64,000 nucleotides of DNA from an uncultured Shimia sp. (GTDB lineage: Bacteria; Pseudomonadota; Alphaproteobacteria; Rhodobacterales; Rhodobacteraceae). A program made the translations under genes and the position numbers. The notes under the pieces were generated by a model. The model was not told the origin of the DNA. It did not search any database and worked only from the letters and a program-made list of their open reading frames with translations. Location: assembly GCF_947493595.1 (NCBI RefSeq), contig NZ_CANLRL010000009.1, forward strand, positions 1 to 64,000, given 5' to 3'. Positions within the stretch are counted from its first letter, which is position 1; every line of letters begins with the position of its first letter. This document shows, piece after piece, positions 53,415 to 62,679 of this stretch.

Positions 53415-54041
53415 ATGACACCGCAGGACGTTGAAACTCTGTTTACCCGCCACGATGGCAGCTACGGGTTTGCCCGCTGGGGACGCCCAATTTCGCCTGT
53501 GGTGTTTGGGGTCGAGGATGCCACTCTGGAAACTGTGAAGGGGGCGCTGGAAGCTGTGGTGACCTTGGTGGGTCATCAAATGGCCGAAACCGATCCAGAG
53601 CTTGGCAGTAACCTGATGATGTTTTTCTTCCGGGAATGGGATGAGCTTCTGGAGGTGCCGGATCTTGAGCGTTTGATCCCGGATCTCAAGGCGTTGGTGG
53701 GCCGTTTGAAAGAGGCGGACGCCACCCAATACCGCGCCTTCCGCTTTGAAAACGATGGCGGCATTCAAGCGGCTTTTGTCTTCCTGCGCATGAATGATGC
53801 CATGTCGCAAATTCCGGCTGAGGCGCTGGCCTTGGGCGAGGCGGTGCAGACCATTGTGGCCTGGGGACCCAAAGCTTTTGCGGAGACTTCCCCTTTGGCC
53901 GTGGTGCCGGAAAGTGGCGCAACCGTGTTGCGTCCGGAAATCGCGGCGGTGATTGCCGCCGCCTATGACCGGATGATGCCGGTGGCAGCGGAAGACGCGA
54001 GCCACGCGCTGCGCTTGTTTGCACGGCTGCGACTCGACTAA
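53415..54041 (+). CDS. conserved-looking protein of unknown function
   Basis: A 208-residue soluble alpha/beta protein with AGGAG before ATG 53415. N-terminal FTRHDGSYGFARWGRPISPV and a Glu-rich middle (FFREWDELLEVPDLERLIP) are notable; there is no signal peptide, membrane helix or family I recognise. Composition matches neighbours, so it is a real gene. It ends the plus-strand sugar block and may be separately transcribed. Confidence 0.75.
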   Translation: MTPQDVETLFTRHDGSYGFARWGRPISPVVFGVEDATLETVKGALEAVVTLVGHQMAETDPELGSNLMMFFFREWDELLEVPDLERLIPDLKALVGRLKEADATQYRAFRFENDGGIQAAFVFLRMNDAMSQIPAEALALGEAVQTIVAWGPKAFAETSPLAVVPESGATVLRPEIAAVIAAAYDRMMPVAAEDASHALRLFARLRLD

Positions 54042-54184
54042 ATCCCACAATTTCGCACTTCAGGTCGAGTGAGTCGGTGCTCATGTGCGCGTGTGCAGTG
54101 CTGGCTGTGCAGTGGCACCTGTTTTGTGAACCCGCTATTTGAGGCACTCTGTTTGTGTAGCCAAACGCGAACAAGGAGTGTGAC

Positions 54185-55717
54185 ATGGCAGGTGATGTGC
54201 CCATTATTGCGGCGACCCGACCCGTCAAAGTGGAGTTGGAAGAAGGTAAAACCTATTTCTGGTGCAGTTGCGGGAAATCCAAAAATCAGCCGTTTTGTGA
54301 CGGCAGCCACGCGGGAACAGAGATGAAACCGCAGAAATTCACCGCCGAGAAAAGCGGTGATGCGTTTTTGTGCCAATGCAAAGCCAGTGCCAATGCGCCG
54401 TTTTGTGACGGGGCGCATACCCGCATGGGGGAGGCCAAGGCAGGCGACCCTGCTCCAAAACCGCAATCGGATGTGCCGCAGGCTGTGCCCACTCCCGAAG
54501 AACCCACCGTGGCGCGGATACACGAACTTGCACGCGATGGGCTGAGCAAGCTGGGACATCACGGCGAGATGGGTTCCATGGGCGTGCCGCGCAAAGATTT
54601 GCCGCAGTGGGACGACATTCAGATCCTGCCAGCCCAGGTGGCGCGCAAGCCGCTGTTGGATGATGCGCCGGTGGACACATCGGTTGTGATTGGTCCACGG
54701 GCGGCCAAGCCGTTGCGGTTGGACATTCCGCTGTTTGTCTCTGACATGAGCTACGGCGCGCTGTCGGAAGAAGCAAAAACCGCGCTGGCACGTGGCGCAG
54801 AGCTGGCAGGCACCGGGATTTGTTCGGGTGAAGGCGGCATGTTGCCCGAGGAGCAGGCGGAAAACTCGCGCTATTTCTATGAGCTGGCCTCCGCGCAGTT
54901 TGGCTGGAAGCCGGAGCTGGTTGAGCGGGTGCAAGCCTTTCATTTCAAAGGCGGGCAAGGGGCCAAAACCGGCACGGGCGGGCATCTGCCCGGCGAAAAG
55001 GTACAGGGCAAGATTGCCGAGGTACGTGGTCTGGAGCCGGGACAAAGCGCGGTGTCACCGTCGACTTTCCCGCAGCTGCATACGCCGCAGGACTATGCCC
55101 GCATTGCTGATGAGGTGCGGGAACGCTCCGGTGGCATTCCGATTGGTTTCAAACTCTCGGCCAATCACATCGAGGCGGACATCGACTTCGCGCTGGAAGC
55201 TGGTGCGGATTACATCATCCTTGATGGTCGTGGCGGCGGCACCGGGGCCGCGCCGTTGATCTTCCGCGACCACATCTCAGTGCCAACGATCCCGGCCTTG
55301 GCGCGGGCGCGTAAGCATCTGGATGCCAAGACCGGTGGCGAGGTCTCTCTTGTGATCACCGGCGGTCTGCGTGTGGCCGAAGACTTCGTGAAAGCCATGG
55401 CGCTGGGCGCGGATGCGGTGGCGGTGTCCAATTCGGCCATGCAGGCGGTGGGCTGTATCGCGGCACGCATGTGCAATTCCAACAACTGCCCGGTGGGCAT
55501 TGCGACCCAGAAGCCGGAGCTGCGCAAAAAGCTGGACGTGCAGATTGGCGCGGAAAAGCTCGCGCGATATTTTGGTGCCAGTGTTGAGCTGATGCAGGTG
55601 CTGGCACGCGCCTGCGGGCATAGCAGCCTGTCGGATCTGAACGCAGATGACATCACCACCTGGAAGCGCGAGATGGCCGACCTGAGCGGCGTGCGTTTTG
55701 CCGGTGTGGGGCGGTAA
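54185..55717 (+). CDS. double CDGSH domain fused to glutamate-synthase-like FMN domain
   Basis: A 510-residue fusion. Two CDGSH [2Fe-2S] units lie at the N terminus: C27, C29, C38, H42, and C63, C65, C74, H78. The rest (about 110-500) is the FMN-binding (beta/alpha)8 domain of the glutamate synthase large subunit. It keeps GGQGAKTGTGGHLPG, LDGRGGGTGAAP and the [3Fe-4S] cysteines C424, C430 and C435 (CIAARMCNSNNC). It has no glutaminase domain, so it is not an ordinary GltB. It likely passes electrons between the clusters and FMN; partner and substrate are unknown. ATG 54185 has AAGGAG 8 nt upstream. Confidence 0.88.
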   Translation: MAGDVPIIAATRPVKVELEEGKTYFWCSCGKSKNQPFCDGSHAGTEMKPQKFTAEKSGDAFLCQCKASANAPFCDGAHTRMGEAKAGDPAPKPQSDVPQAVPTPEEPTVARIHELARDGLSKLGHHGEMGSMGVPRKDLPQWDDIQILPAQVARKPLLDDAPVDTSVVIGPRAAKPLRLDIPLFVSDMSYGALSEEAKTALARGAELAGTGICSGEGGMLPEEQAENSRYFYELASAQFGWKPELVERVQAFHFKGGQGAKTGTGGHLPGEKVQGKIAEVRGLEPGQSAVSPSTFPQLHTPQDYARIADEVRERSGGIPIGFKLSANHIEADIDFALEAGADYIILDGRGGGTGAAPLIFRDHISVPTIPALARARKHLDAKTGGEVSLVITGGLRVAEDFVKAMALGADAVAVSNSAMQAVGCIAARMCNSNNCPVGIATQKPELRKKLDVQIGAEKLARYFGASVELMQVLARACGHSSLSDLNADDITTWKREMADLSGVRFAGVGR

Positions 55718-55819
55718 CTACCTTGAGCGGCTCCGCGATTGGCGCGGGGCCGCTTCCAACACTTGCAATGGCTGGGCTGCTTGCCTACCCATAGGTCATC
55801 TTATTGTGGAGACCTGCCA

Positions 55820-56206
55820 ATGCCTTACACCTTGCCGATCCGCGTCTATTACGAAGACACCGACATGGCGGGCATTGTGTATTATGCCAACTACCTCAAA
55901 TTCATCGAGCGTGGGCGCAGCGAGTGGGTGCGCGAGATTGGCATGGATCAGCTGGAAATGAAGGCTGAGGGCATTGTCTTTGCGGTGCGCCGTGTGGAAT
56001 GTGACTATTTGGGCAGCGCTGTGCTGGACGATTTGCTGACTGTGGAAACCGAGGTGGCCAATGTCACCGCTGCACGTTTGGTGATGGAACAGCGGGTGAA
56101 ACGCGGTGAAGAGGTGCTGTTTCACGCCATGGTCACCGTGGTGTGTATGAATGAGCAGGGCCAGCCAGTGCGTTTACCGGCGAATATCCGCCAAATGGTG
56201 CATTAA
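55820..56206 (+). CDS. ybgC: YbgC-type acyl-CoA thioesterase
   Basis: A 128-residue hot-dog-fold thioesterase. The active-site region YYEDTDMAGIVYYANYLKFI is intact. In many proteobacteria ybgC is the first gene of the tol-pal cluster, as here. ATG 55820 is used, with GGAG about 8 nt upstream. A 112-nt gap leads to tolQ. Confidence 0.93.
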   Translation: MPYTLPIRVYYEDTDMAGIVYYANYLKFIERGRSEWVREIGMDQLEMKAEGIVFAVRRVECDYLGSAVLDDLLTVETEVANVTAARLVMEQRVKRGEEVLFHAMVTVVCMNEQGQPVRLPANIRQMVH

Positions 56207-56318
56207 AGCGGGCAATTTCCCGCGAGCGACGCCAATTTATTGGCTTTCCCCGTAGAAACCCGTTACGTTTGCTCGCAAACAAGGCCCCGACAGAGGGCCA
56301 CAAAGCAGAGCAGGCTAT

Positions 56319-56996
56319 ATGGAACACGCAGCAGTCGATTTCTCGATGTGGGCACTTTTTGCGCGCGCAACTTTAACCGTAAAACTGGTGATGGTGATGC
56401 TAATCGTGGCATCCTTCTGGTCTTGGTCGGTGATTTTTCAGAAACACATCATGTACCGCAAGGCGCGGCGCGAGGCCGCGCGGTTTGATCGGGCGTTTTG
56501 GTCGGGTGAACCGTTGGACAAGCTGTTTGAGGAGCTGGGACCGGAACCCAAAGGCCGTTCCGAGCGGGTGTTTGCTTCCGGCATGGTCGAGTGGCAACGC
56601 AGCCACCGCCAAGACGGCGGGTTGATTGCCAATGCCACCAGCCGGATTGACCGCTCGATGGATGTGGCGATTGCCAAAGAGGCCGACGAGCTGCAACACG
56701 GGTTGCCAATCCTCGCCACGGTTGGGTCCACCGCACCGTTTGTTGGGTTGTTTGGGACCGTTTGGGGCATCATGAACGCTTTTATCGAGATTGCCGCCCA
56801 ACAGAACACCAACCTCGCCGTTGTGGCGCCGGGCATTGCTGAGGCCCTGTTGGCAACCGGGCTTGGCCTCTTGGCCGCGATCCCTGCCGTGATCTTCTAC
56901 AACAAACTCAGCGCGGACAGCGACCGGATTGTATCGGGCTATGAGGCCTTTGCCGACGAGTTTGCCACCATCCTCAGCCGCCAGTTGGACGCCTAA
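56319..56996 (+). CDS. tolQ: TolQ, Tol-Pal motor subunit
   Basis: A 225-residue inner-membrane protein of the ExbB/MotA type. Three helices: near residues 20-42, about 130-155 (LATVGSTAPFVGLFGTVWGI) and about 170-195 (GIAEALLATGLGLLAAIPAV). With TolR it forms the proton channel energising the envelope Tol-Pal system during division. tolR follows after 3 nt. Confidence 0.95.
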   Translation: MEHAAVDFSMWALFARATLTVKLVMVMLIVASFWSWSVIFQKHIMYRKARREAARFDRAFWSGEPLDKLFEELGPEPKGRSERVFASGMVEWQRSHRQDGGLIANATSRIDRSMDVAIAKEADELQHGLPILATVGSTAPFVGLFGTVWGIMNAFIEIAAQQNTNLAVVAPGIAEALLATGLGLLAAIPAVIFYNKLSADSDRIVSGYEAFADEFATILSRQLDA

Positions 56997-56999
56997 GCC

Positions 57000-57491
57000 A
57001 TGGGCGCGGGTGTTATGAAATCCGGCGGAGGAGGCGGCAAACGTCGCCGCCGCAATCGCCGTTCCAGCCAACCGATGAGCGAGATCAACGTCACGCCCTT
57101 TGTGGATGTGATGCTGGTGTTGCTCATTATCTTCATGGTGGCTGCGCCGCTGATGACAGTGGGCGTGCCGGTGGAATTGCCCAAAACAGCCGCCAACCCT
57201 TTGCCAGGTGAGCAGGAAGAGCCGTTGACCATTACCATTGATGCGAACCTTGGCATCACCATTATGACCACACCCGTTGCCGCCGAAGATCTGATCCCGA
57301 AGCTGCGCGCGGTTGCGGCAGAACGCGAGTCCGATCGGGTGTATCTGCGTGCGGATGGAGCCATTCCTTACGAAGCGGTGGTGCAGGTCATGGGCGCGCT
57401 CAACGCGGGTGGCTTTAGCGATGTGGGCCTTGTGACCGACATGGGTGGCCCGGCGCTGGATGGCACCGACCCAAGCGGGACGGATAACTAG
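57000..57491 (+). CDS. tolR: TolR, Tol-Pal motor subunit
   Basis: A 163-residue ExbD/TolR protein. A Gly/Arg-rich cytoplasmic tail precedes MSEINVTPFVDVMLVLLIIF, whose Asp is the proton-carrying residue of the single membrane helix. The periplasmic domain follows. tolA starts 9 nt later. Confidence 0.95.
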   Translation: MGAGVMKSGGGGGKRRRRNRRSSQPMSEINVTPFVDVMLVLLIIFMVAAPLMTVGVPVELPKTAANPLPGEQEEPLTITIDANLGITIMTTPVAAEDLIPKLRAVAAERESDRVYLRADGAIPYEAVVQVMGALNAGGFSDVGLVTDMGGPALDGTDPSGTDN

Positions 57492-57500
57492 GGCGCGCAG

Positions 57501-58583
57501 GTGCATATTGGGCATTATATCTCGGGCGTTGCCCACACCGGCCTGATTGGCTGGGTGTTGTTGGGCGGGGTGTTTGACTCCGATCCGCCGCCTATGGAGG
57601 TGGTGGACATCGCGATGATTTCCACAGCCGAATTTGAGGCGCTGACCCAAAGCCAAATCGCGCCGGAGACCTCCACCGAGATTGCCCTGCCGCAGCCACC
57701 GGAAGAGACCGAGCCTGCTCCGGAAGTGGTGGCGCCTGAAGATGCTGTGGTGCCGCAGCCGGAACCCATCGAGCCGATTGAGGCCGAGCCGGAAGTTGCG
57801 CCGGATGTGGCCGATCTTGCTGACCCAACGCCGCCGGAACCGGAAGTCGCGCCAGAACCCACGCCACAACTGCCAACGCCTGAAGCCGACACCGCTGTGA
57901 TTATTCCGGATGCGCCGGTAGAGCCCGTGCCCGCGCCTGTGGAGCGCGTGGCCCCGGAACCTGTGGCGCAACCTGAGCCGGACACAGCCATAGCCGATGC
58001 CTTGCAAGAGGCCACGAAGCCGGATGAAGCGGGCGAGGCGGCGGAAGAGGTTAAGGAAGACACCGCACCTGAGGCAGCCTCTACCGAAATTGCCACCGAG
58101 CCGAAACAGGAAGAGGTTGTCAGCGCCGCGCCCGCGCGTTCGTTGCGCCCGCGTCTGCGTCCAAAGGTGACGGAACCGGCACCAACACCGGCAGAAGATG
58201 CGATTGCTGCTGCGCTGGCCGAGGCCGCTGCGCCAACCGAGTCCACGCCAACCGCCCCCTCCGGTCCGCCGCTCACCCGTGGAGAGAAAGACGGGCTGCG
58301 CGTGGCGGTGCAGCAATGTTGGGTGGTGGATGTTGGCTCCCGTGCCGCGGATGTGACTGTGGTGGTGGGACTCAGCCTGGATCAAAACGGCAAGGTTCAG
58401 GGTGATATTCGCATGTTGAGTTACGAAGGCGGCGATGAAGCTGCCGCCAAAACCGCTTTTGCCGCCGCGCGCCGTGCCGTGTTGCGGTGCCAGAAAAGCG
58501 GCTTCGACCTACCCGCAGAAAAATATGACCATTGGCGGGATGTTGAGATTACATTTAACCCGGAGAAAATGAGGTCCAGATGA
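57501..58583 (+). CDS. tolA: TolA, Tol-Pal energy-transfer protein
   Basis: A 360-residue protein with a weak N-terminal membrane segment ([19 protein letters not shown]), a long Pro/Glu/Ala linker (about 45-250) and a TolA/TonB-like C-terminal domain (about 270-350). It links the TolQR motor to TolB and Pal. The start is GTG 57501. It overlaps tolB by 4 nt. The linker is proline/acid-rich rather than the Ala/Lys helix of enterobacteria, normal for alphaproteobacteria. Confidence 0.9.
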   Translation: MHIGHYISGVAHTGLIGWVLLGGVFDSDPPPMEVVDIAMISTAEFEALTQSQIAPETSTEIALPQPPEETEPAPEVVAPEDAVVPQPEPIEPIEAEPEVAPDVADLADPTPPEPEVAPEPTPQLPTPEADTAVIIPDAPVEPVPAPVERVAPEPVAQPEPDTAIADALQEATKPDEAGEAAEEVKEDTAPEAASTEIATEPKQEEVVSAAPARSLRPRLRPKVTEPAPTPAEDAIAAALAEAAAPTESTPTAPSGPPLTRGEKDGLRVAVQQCWVVDVGSRAADVTVVVGLSLDQNGKVQGDIRMLSYEGGDEAAAKTAFAAARRAVLRCQKSGFDLPAEKYDHWRDVEITFNPEKMRSR

Positions 58584-59905
58584 TGAGACTTTTTGCGACC
58601 CTAGTGATCGGGATCCTGACGGTGGGCCAATTCGCCCAACCGGTTGTGGCCCAAGGCCAGCCCCTGCGAATCGAAATCACCGACGGTGTGATTGAGCCGA
58701 TGCCCTATGCGGTGCCGGATTTTGTCGCGGAAACCCCAGGCTCCAATCAGGTGTCCAAGGACATCAGCCGCGTGATTGCGGCGGACCTCAACGGCACGGG
58801 GCTGTTCCGGGAAATTCCGGCCAAAGCGCATATCTCCTCGATCACCAACTTTGGCAGTCCGGTGCAGTTTGCTGACTGGAAGGCGGTCAACGCACAGGCG
58901 CTGATCACCGGTGGTGTGTCGGTGAGCGGCAATCAGCTTGAAGTGAAGTTCCGGGTCTATGACGTGTTTGCGGGTACCGAGCTGGGCAGTGGCCTGCGGT
59001 TCAAAGGCACCACCGATGGCTGGCGGCGCATGGCGCATAAAGTGGCGGATGCGGTCTACGCGCGGATCACCGGCGAAGGCGGTTATTTTGACAGCCGTGT
59101 GGTCTATGTGGCCGAAACCGGTCCCAAGAATAACCGCAAGAAACGCCTGGCGGTGATGGATTACGATGGCGCCAATCTGCAATACCTGACCGACAGCAGT
59201 TCGATTGTGCTGGCACCACGGTTCTCGCCCACGGGGGATCGCGTGCTCTACACCAGCTATGAAACCGGCTTCCCGCAGGTCTATGTGCTCGACGTTGGCT
59301 CCGTGCGCCGCAAGGTGCTGTCCAACGAAAGCGGCACCATGAGCTTTGCTCCACGGTTCAGCCCGGATGGCAAAAGCGTGGTGATGTCGGTGACCGAAGG
59401 TGGCAACACCGACCTCTACAAAATGGACATCGCTTCCGGCAAACGTCAGCGTCTCACGTCAACGCCGTCGATTGAGACTGCACCGAGCTACAGTCCGGAT
59501 GGCAGCAAGATTGTGTTTGAAAGCGACCGTTCCGGTACACAGCAGCTTTACGTCATGTCGGCAGGTGGCGGCGAGGCCACCCGCATCAGCTTTGGCAAAG
59601 GCCGCTACGGCACGCCGGTTTGGTCGCCACGCGGTGATCTGATTGCCTTCACCAAACAGAACAAAGGCCGCTTCCACATTGGCGTGATGCGCACCGATGG
59701 TAGCGAAGAGCGCCTGTTGACCGCATCTTTCCTGGATGAAGGCCCAACCTGGTCGCCAAACGGGCGTGTCATCATGTTCACCCGCGAAACCCGCGGTGCG
59801 GGTGGGGCGGCGTCGCTTTACTCGGTGGATGTGTCTGGACGGAATTTGAAACCGGTGAAGATCAATGGCGGTGGCTCTGACCCTGCCTGGTCCCCACTGC
59901 AATAA
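58580..59905 (+). CDS. tolB: TolB, periplasmic beta-propeller
   Basis: A 441-residue periplasmic protein with a signal peptide ([22 protein letters not shown]). A small alpha/beta domain precedes a six-bladed propeller with repeated FSPDGK/WSPxG-type motifs ([29 protein letters not shown]). It shuttles between TolA and Pal. Confidence 0.95.
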   Translation: MMRLFATLVIGILTVGQFAQPVVAQGQPLRIEITDGVIEPMPYAVPDFVAETPGSNQVSKDISRVIAADLNGTGLFREIPAKAHISSITNFGSPVQFADWKAVNAQALITGGVSVSGNQLEVKFRVYDVFAGTELGSGLRFKGTTDGWRRMAHKVADAVYARITGEGGYFDSRVVYVAETGPKNNRKKRLAVMDYDGANLQYLTDSSSIVLAPRFSPTGDRVLYTSYETGFPQVYVLDVGSVRRKVLSNESGTMSFAPRFSPDGKSVVMSVTEGGNTDLYKMDIASGKRQRLTSTPSIETAPSYSPDGSKIVFESDRSGTQQLYVMSAGGGEATRISFGKGRYGTPVWSPRGDLIAFTKQNKGRFHIGVMRTDGSEERLLTASFLDEGPTWSPNGRVIMFTRETRGAGGAASLYSVDVSGRNLKPVKINGGGSDPAWSPLQ

Positions 59906-60014
59906 AGTAAGAAACCCCCGCGTTTTGCTTGCACAGCAGCTTGTGATAAGACAGCGTCATAAGAAGAGCACAAAATGCAATTGAGGCGACGGGTATAGAG
60001 GCGAGGCAATACGC

Positions 60015-60518
60015 ATGAAACTATGGACAAAAGCAGTGCTGACAGTGGCTGCACTTTCCCTGGCGGCCTGTACGGACCCAGGTGGGTTTGGCAACGATGA
60101 TGACTTTGGCGCCGGCAACGGCAGCGACCTGGGCAGCAGTGCCGACCCATCTTCCATCGCCTACTTCCAAGAAGCGGTTGGGGATCGGGTGTTGTTCCTT
60201 GTGGATCAGTCAACCTTGAGCGAGCAGGGCCGCTTGGTGGTTCTGGCACAGGCCAACTGGCTGATGCAGAACGCGGATTATGTGGCGGTGATTGAAGGTC
60301 ACGCCGATGAGCAGGGCACCCGTGAATACAACCTGGCCCTGGGCGCGCGCCGCGCCAGCGCGGTGCAGGAGCTTTTGGTCTCTCAAGGGGTGGCGTCAAA
60401 CCGCATCCGCACTGTCAGTTACGGCAAAGAGCGCCCAATCGAAATTTGTTCAGAAGAAAGCTGTTACGCCCAAAACCGCCGCGCGGTCACGGTGCTGACC
60501 GCCAACCTGTCGGGGTAA
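60015..60518 (+). CDS. pal: Pal, peptidoglycan-associated lipoprotein
   Basis: A 167-residue outer-membrane lipoprotein. Lipobox LSLAAC (Cys near residue 19), a Gly/Asp-rich spacer, then an OmpA-like peptidoglycan-binding domain with EGHADEQGTREYNLALGARR. cpoB follows after 7 nt. Confidence 0.95.
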   Translation: MKLWTKAVLTVAALSLAACTDPGGFGNDDDFGAGNGSDLGSSADPSSIAYFQEAVGDRVLFLVDQSTLSEQGRLVVLAQANWLMQNADYVAVIEGHADEQGTREYNLALGARRASAVQELLVSQGVASNRIRTVSYGKERPIEICSEESCYAQNRRAVTVLTANLSG

Positions 60519-60525
60519 GAGACAG

Positions 60526-61362
60526 ATGAAAGCGCACGTATTTGCTTCCCTGAGCGCGCTTGCGCTTGCCGTGGCGCCGATGATGGGCGTGGCCCAGACA
60601 CGCGAAGAAACGCTGGCCGACATTCGCCAGCAACTCTCCGTTCTTTATGTGGAAATTCAGCACCTGAAACGGGAGCTCTCCACCACGGGGTCCGCCGGCA
60701 CCATTGTGACCGGCGCGACCACGCTGGAGCGGGTGGATGTGATTGAGCAGCAATTGCGGGTCCTCACCGGTAAGACGGAACAGCTGCAATATCGTGTTGA
60801 GCGTGTTGTGACCGACGGCACCAACCGCATTGGTGATCTGGAATTTCGCCTTGTGGAGCTTGAAGGTGGCGATTTGAGCCAATTGGGCGAGACCACGACC
60901 TTGGGGGGCGACGTGGATACCGTGCCGTCTACAGGTGGCGAAGACAGTGGGTCAGGTGATGGTGCGCCAACCGAACTGGCCGTGGGCGAAGAGGCGGATT
61001 TCAATCGGGCGATGACCGCGTTGGACGCGGGGGAGTTTGGCGCGGCGGCGGACCAGTTCTCGACCTTTGTGCAAACCTATCCCGGCAGCCCGCTTGAGGC
61101 AGAGGCGCATCTGCGTCGCGGCCAGGCGCTTGAGGGCAAAACTGACCTGACTGGCGCTGCCCGCGCGTTCTTGGAAGCCTATTCTGGTGCGCCGCAATCC
61201 GGCACAGCACCAGAAGCGTTGTTCCGTCTTGGCAAATCTCTCGGTGCCTTGGGACAGACCAATGAGGCCTGTGTGACGCTCAACGAAGTGGGCGTGCGCT
61301 ATCCAGGTGGGGCCTTTGTGACCGAAGCTCAGGCGGAAATGGTCACCTTGCAGTGCTCCTGA
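60526..61362 (+). CDS. cpoB: CpoB/YbgF, Tol-Pal-associated coordinator
   Basis: A 278-residue periplasmic protein with a signal peptide (ASLSALALAVAPMMGVAQ), an N-terminal coiled coil (about 25-110), a Ser/Gly/Asp linker and C-terminal TPR repeats (FNRAMTALDAGEFGAAADQF onward). It links peptidoglycan synthesis with Tol-Pal constriction. Its 3' end overlaps tilS by 10 nt. Confidence 0.92.
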   Translation: MKAHVFASLSALALAVAPMMGVAQTREETLADIRQQLSVLYVEIQHLKRELSTTGSAGTIVTGATTLERVDVIEQQLRVLTGKTEQLQYRVERVVTDGTNRIGDLEFRLVELEGGDLSQLGETTTLGGDVDTVPSTGGEDSGSGDGAPTELAVGEEADFNRAMTALDAGEFGAAADQFSTFVQTYPGSPLEAEAHLRRGQALEGKTDLTGAARAFLEAYSGAPQSGTAPEALFRLGKSLGALGQTNEACVTLNEVGVRYPGGAFVTEAQAEMVTLQCS

Positions 61363-62555
61363 CCCAACTTTCAAACGCTCTCGACCGGGCGTTTGGCACA
61401 GACTTTCCTGAAAAAATTGGCGTCGCCGTGAGTGGCGGTGGCGATTCCATGGCCTTGCTGAACCTTTTACGGCAATGGGGCAGGGCGGAGTTGGCCGTGG
61501 TCAGCGTGAACCATGGCTTGCGCCCTGAGGCAGCGGACGAATTGGCGCTGGTGGCGGACTATGCCGCGCAGCGTGGTCTGAAACATGACGTTTTGCCGTG
61601 GACATGGGACGGCGTGGGCAATTTGCAAAATGCCGCGCGCGATGGGCGGCGTCAGGTAATTGACGGGTGGGCCAAAGAAAACGGACTGCGGCATGTGGCT
61701 TTGGGACATACGCAGGACGATCAGGCCGAGACCTTTTTGATGCGTTTGTCACGTGGGTCTGGCGTGGACGGTTTGGCCTGTATGTCGGAGGTGCGGGAAA
61801 GAGGCGGGCTGACATGGCTGCGTCCTTTGCTGAACGTGACGCGGGGCGATCTGCGTCAGCATTTGCAGCAAAACTCCATCATTTGGGCGGACGACCCAAG
61901 CAACGAAGACCCGCGCTTTGACCGGGTGAAGGCCCGTCAGATGTTTGAGACACTGGCACCCTTGGGGCTGACTGTTGAGCGGCTTACACAAACCGCCGCC
62001 CACATGCGCCGCCAGCAAGACGTGCTGCACTGGGCAGAGCGCCAAATAGGCGCGCTTTTTGAACAAGAACCCGTGGGTGACATGGTGGCCAACCGGGCGG
62101 CGTTTGACGGTGCGCCGGAGGCTTTGCGCAGCAAAGCGTTGGCTGAGGCGCTTTGCAAAGTGTCCGGACACGCTTATCGCCCGCGGTATCGTCCGCTGTT
62201 GGAGGCGATGACGTCTCAAACCCCAAAGCCGCTTCACGGCTGTTTGATCTTGCCATCAGAGACGCAGCTTCGCGTGACTCGGGAATGGTCGGCTGTGCGC
62301 GATAGCGTCACCGTCCCAGAGGCCGTGTGGGATCGGCGCTGGCGTGTCTCCTGCAGCGGGGGCACCCCATCCGAAACCCTTAAAATTAAGGCCTTGGGTC
62401 AAGAAGGACTCGCAAAAATTCCAAATTGGCGCGATACTGGCCATGCCCGACAAAGCCTTTGGGCCACCCCCGCTGTCTGGCAGGGGGATACGTTGATCGC
62501 CGCACCGTTGGCCGGGCTGACAGAAGGTTGGACGGCACAGCTTCTGCGCACATAA
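61353..62555 (+). CDS. tilS: TilS, tRNA(Ile)-lysidine synthetase
   Basis: A 400-residue ATP-dependent enzyme that converts C34 of tRNA-Ile(CAU) to lysidine, essential for AUA decoding. The N-type PP-loop motif SGGGDS lies near residue 29, and the ALGHTQDDQAETFLMRL segment is characteristic. GTG 61353 overlaps cpoB by 10 nt. ftsH follows, a conserved order. Confidence 0.92.
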   Translation: MLLTQLSNALDRAFGTDFPEKIGVAVSGGGDSMALLNLLRQWGRAELAVVSVNHGLRPEAADELALVADYAAQRGLKHDVLPWTWDGVGNLQNAARDGRRQVIDGWAKENGLRHVALGHTQDDQAETFLMRLSRGSGVDGLACMSEVRERGGLTWLRPLLNVTRGDLRQHLQQNSIIWADDPSNEDPRFDRVKARQMFETLAPLGLTVERLTQTAAHMRRQQDVLHWAERQIGALFEQEPVGDMVANRAAFDGAPEALRSKALAEALCKVSGHAYRPRYRPLLEAMTSQTPKPLHGCLILPSETQLRVTREWSAVRDSVTVPEAVWDRRWRVSCSGGTPSETLKIKALGQEGLAKIPNWRDTGHARQSLWATPAVWQGDTLIAAPLAGLTEGWTAQLLRT

Positions 62556-62679
62556 GCAACACTGGCCGCGCCTTACGCCTGAAATTGCACACAATCGCAT
62601 TGATTACGGCCCCGCGATCTCTATTTAACTCTGTACGCGCACGTGATAGGCCACGGGCGTTCTGAAAGGGAGACTTGCC

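Noticed and set aside
56400-58385. 661-codon minus-strand frame across tolQ, tolR and tolA
   Set aside because: Arg/Gly/His-rich and spanning three conserved genes; a high-GC artefact.
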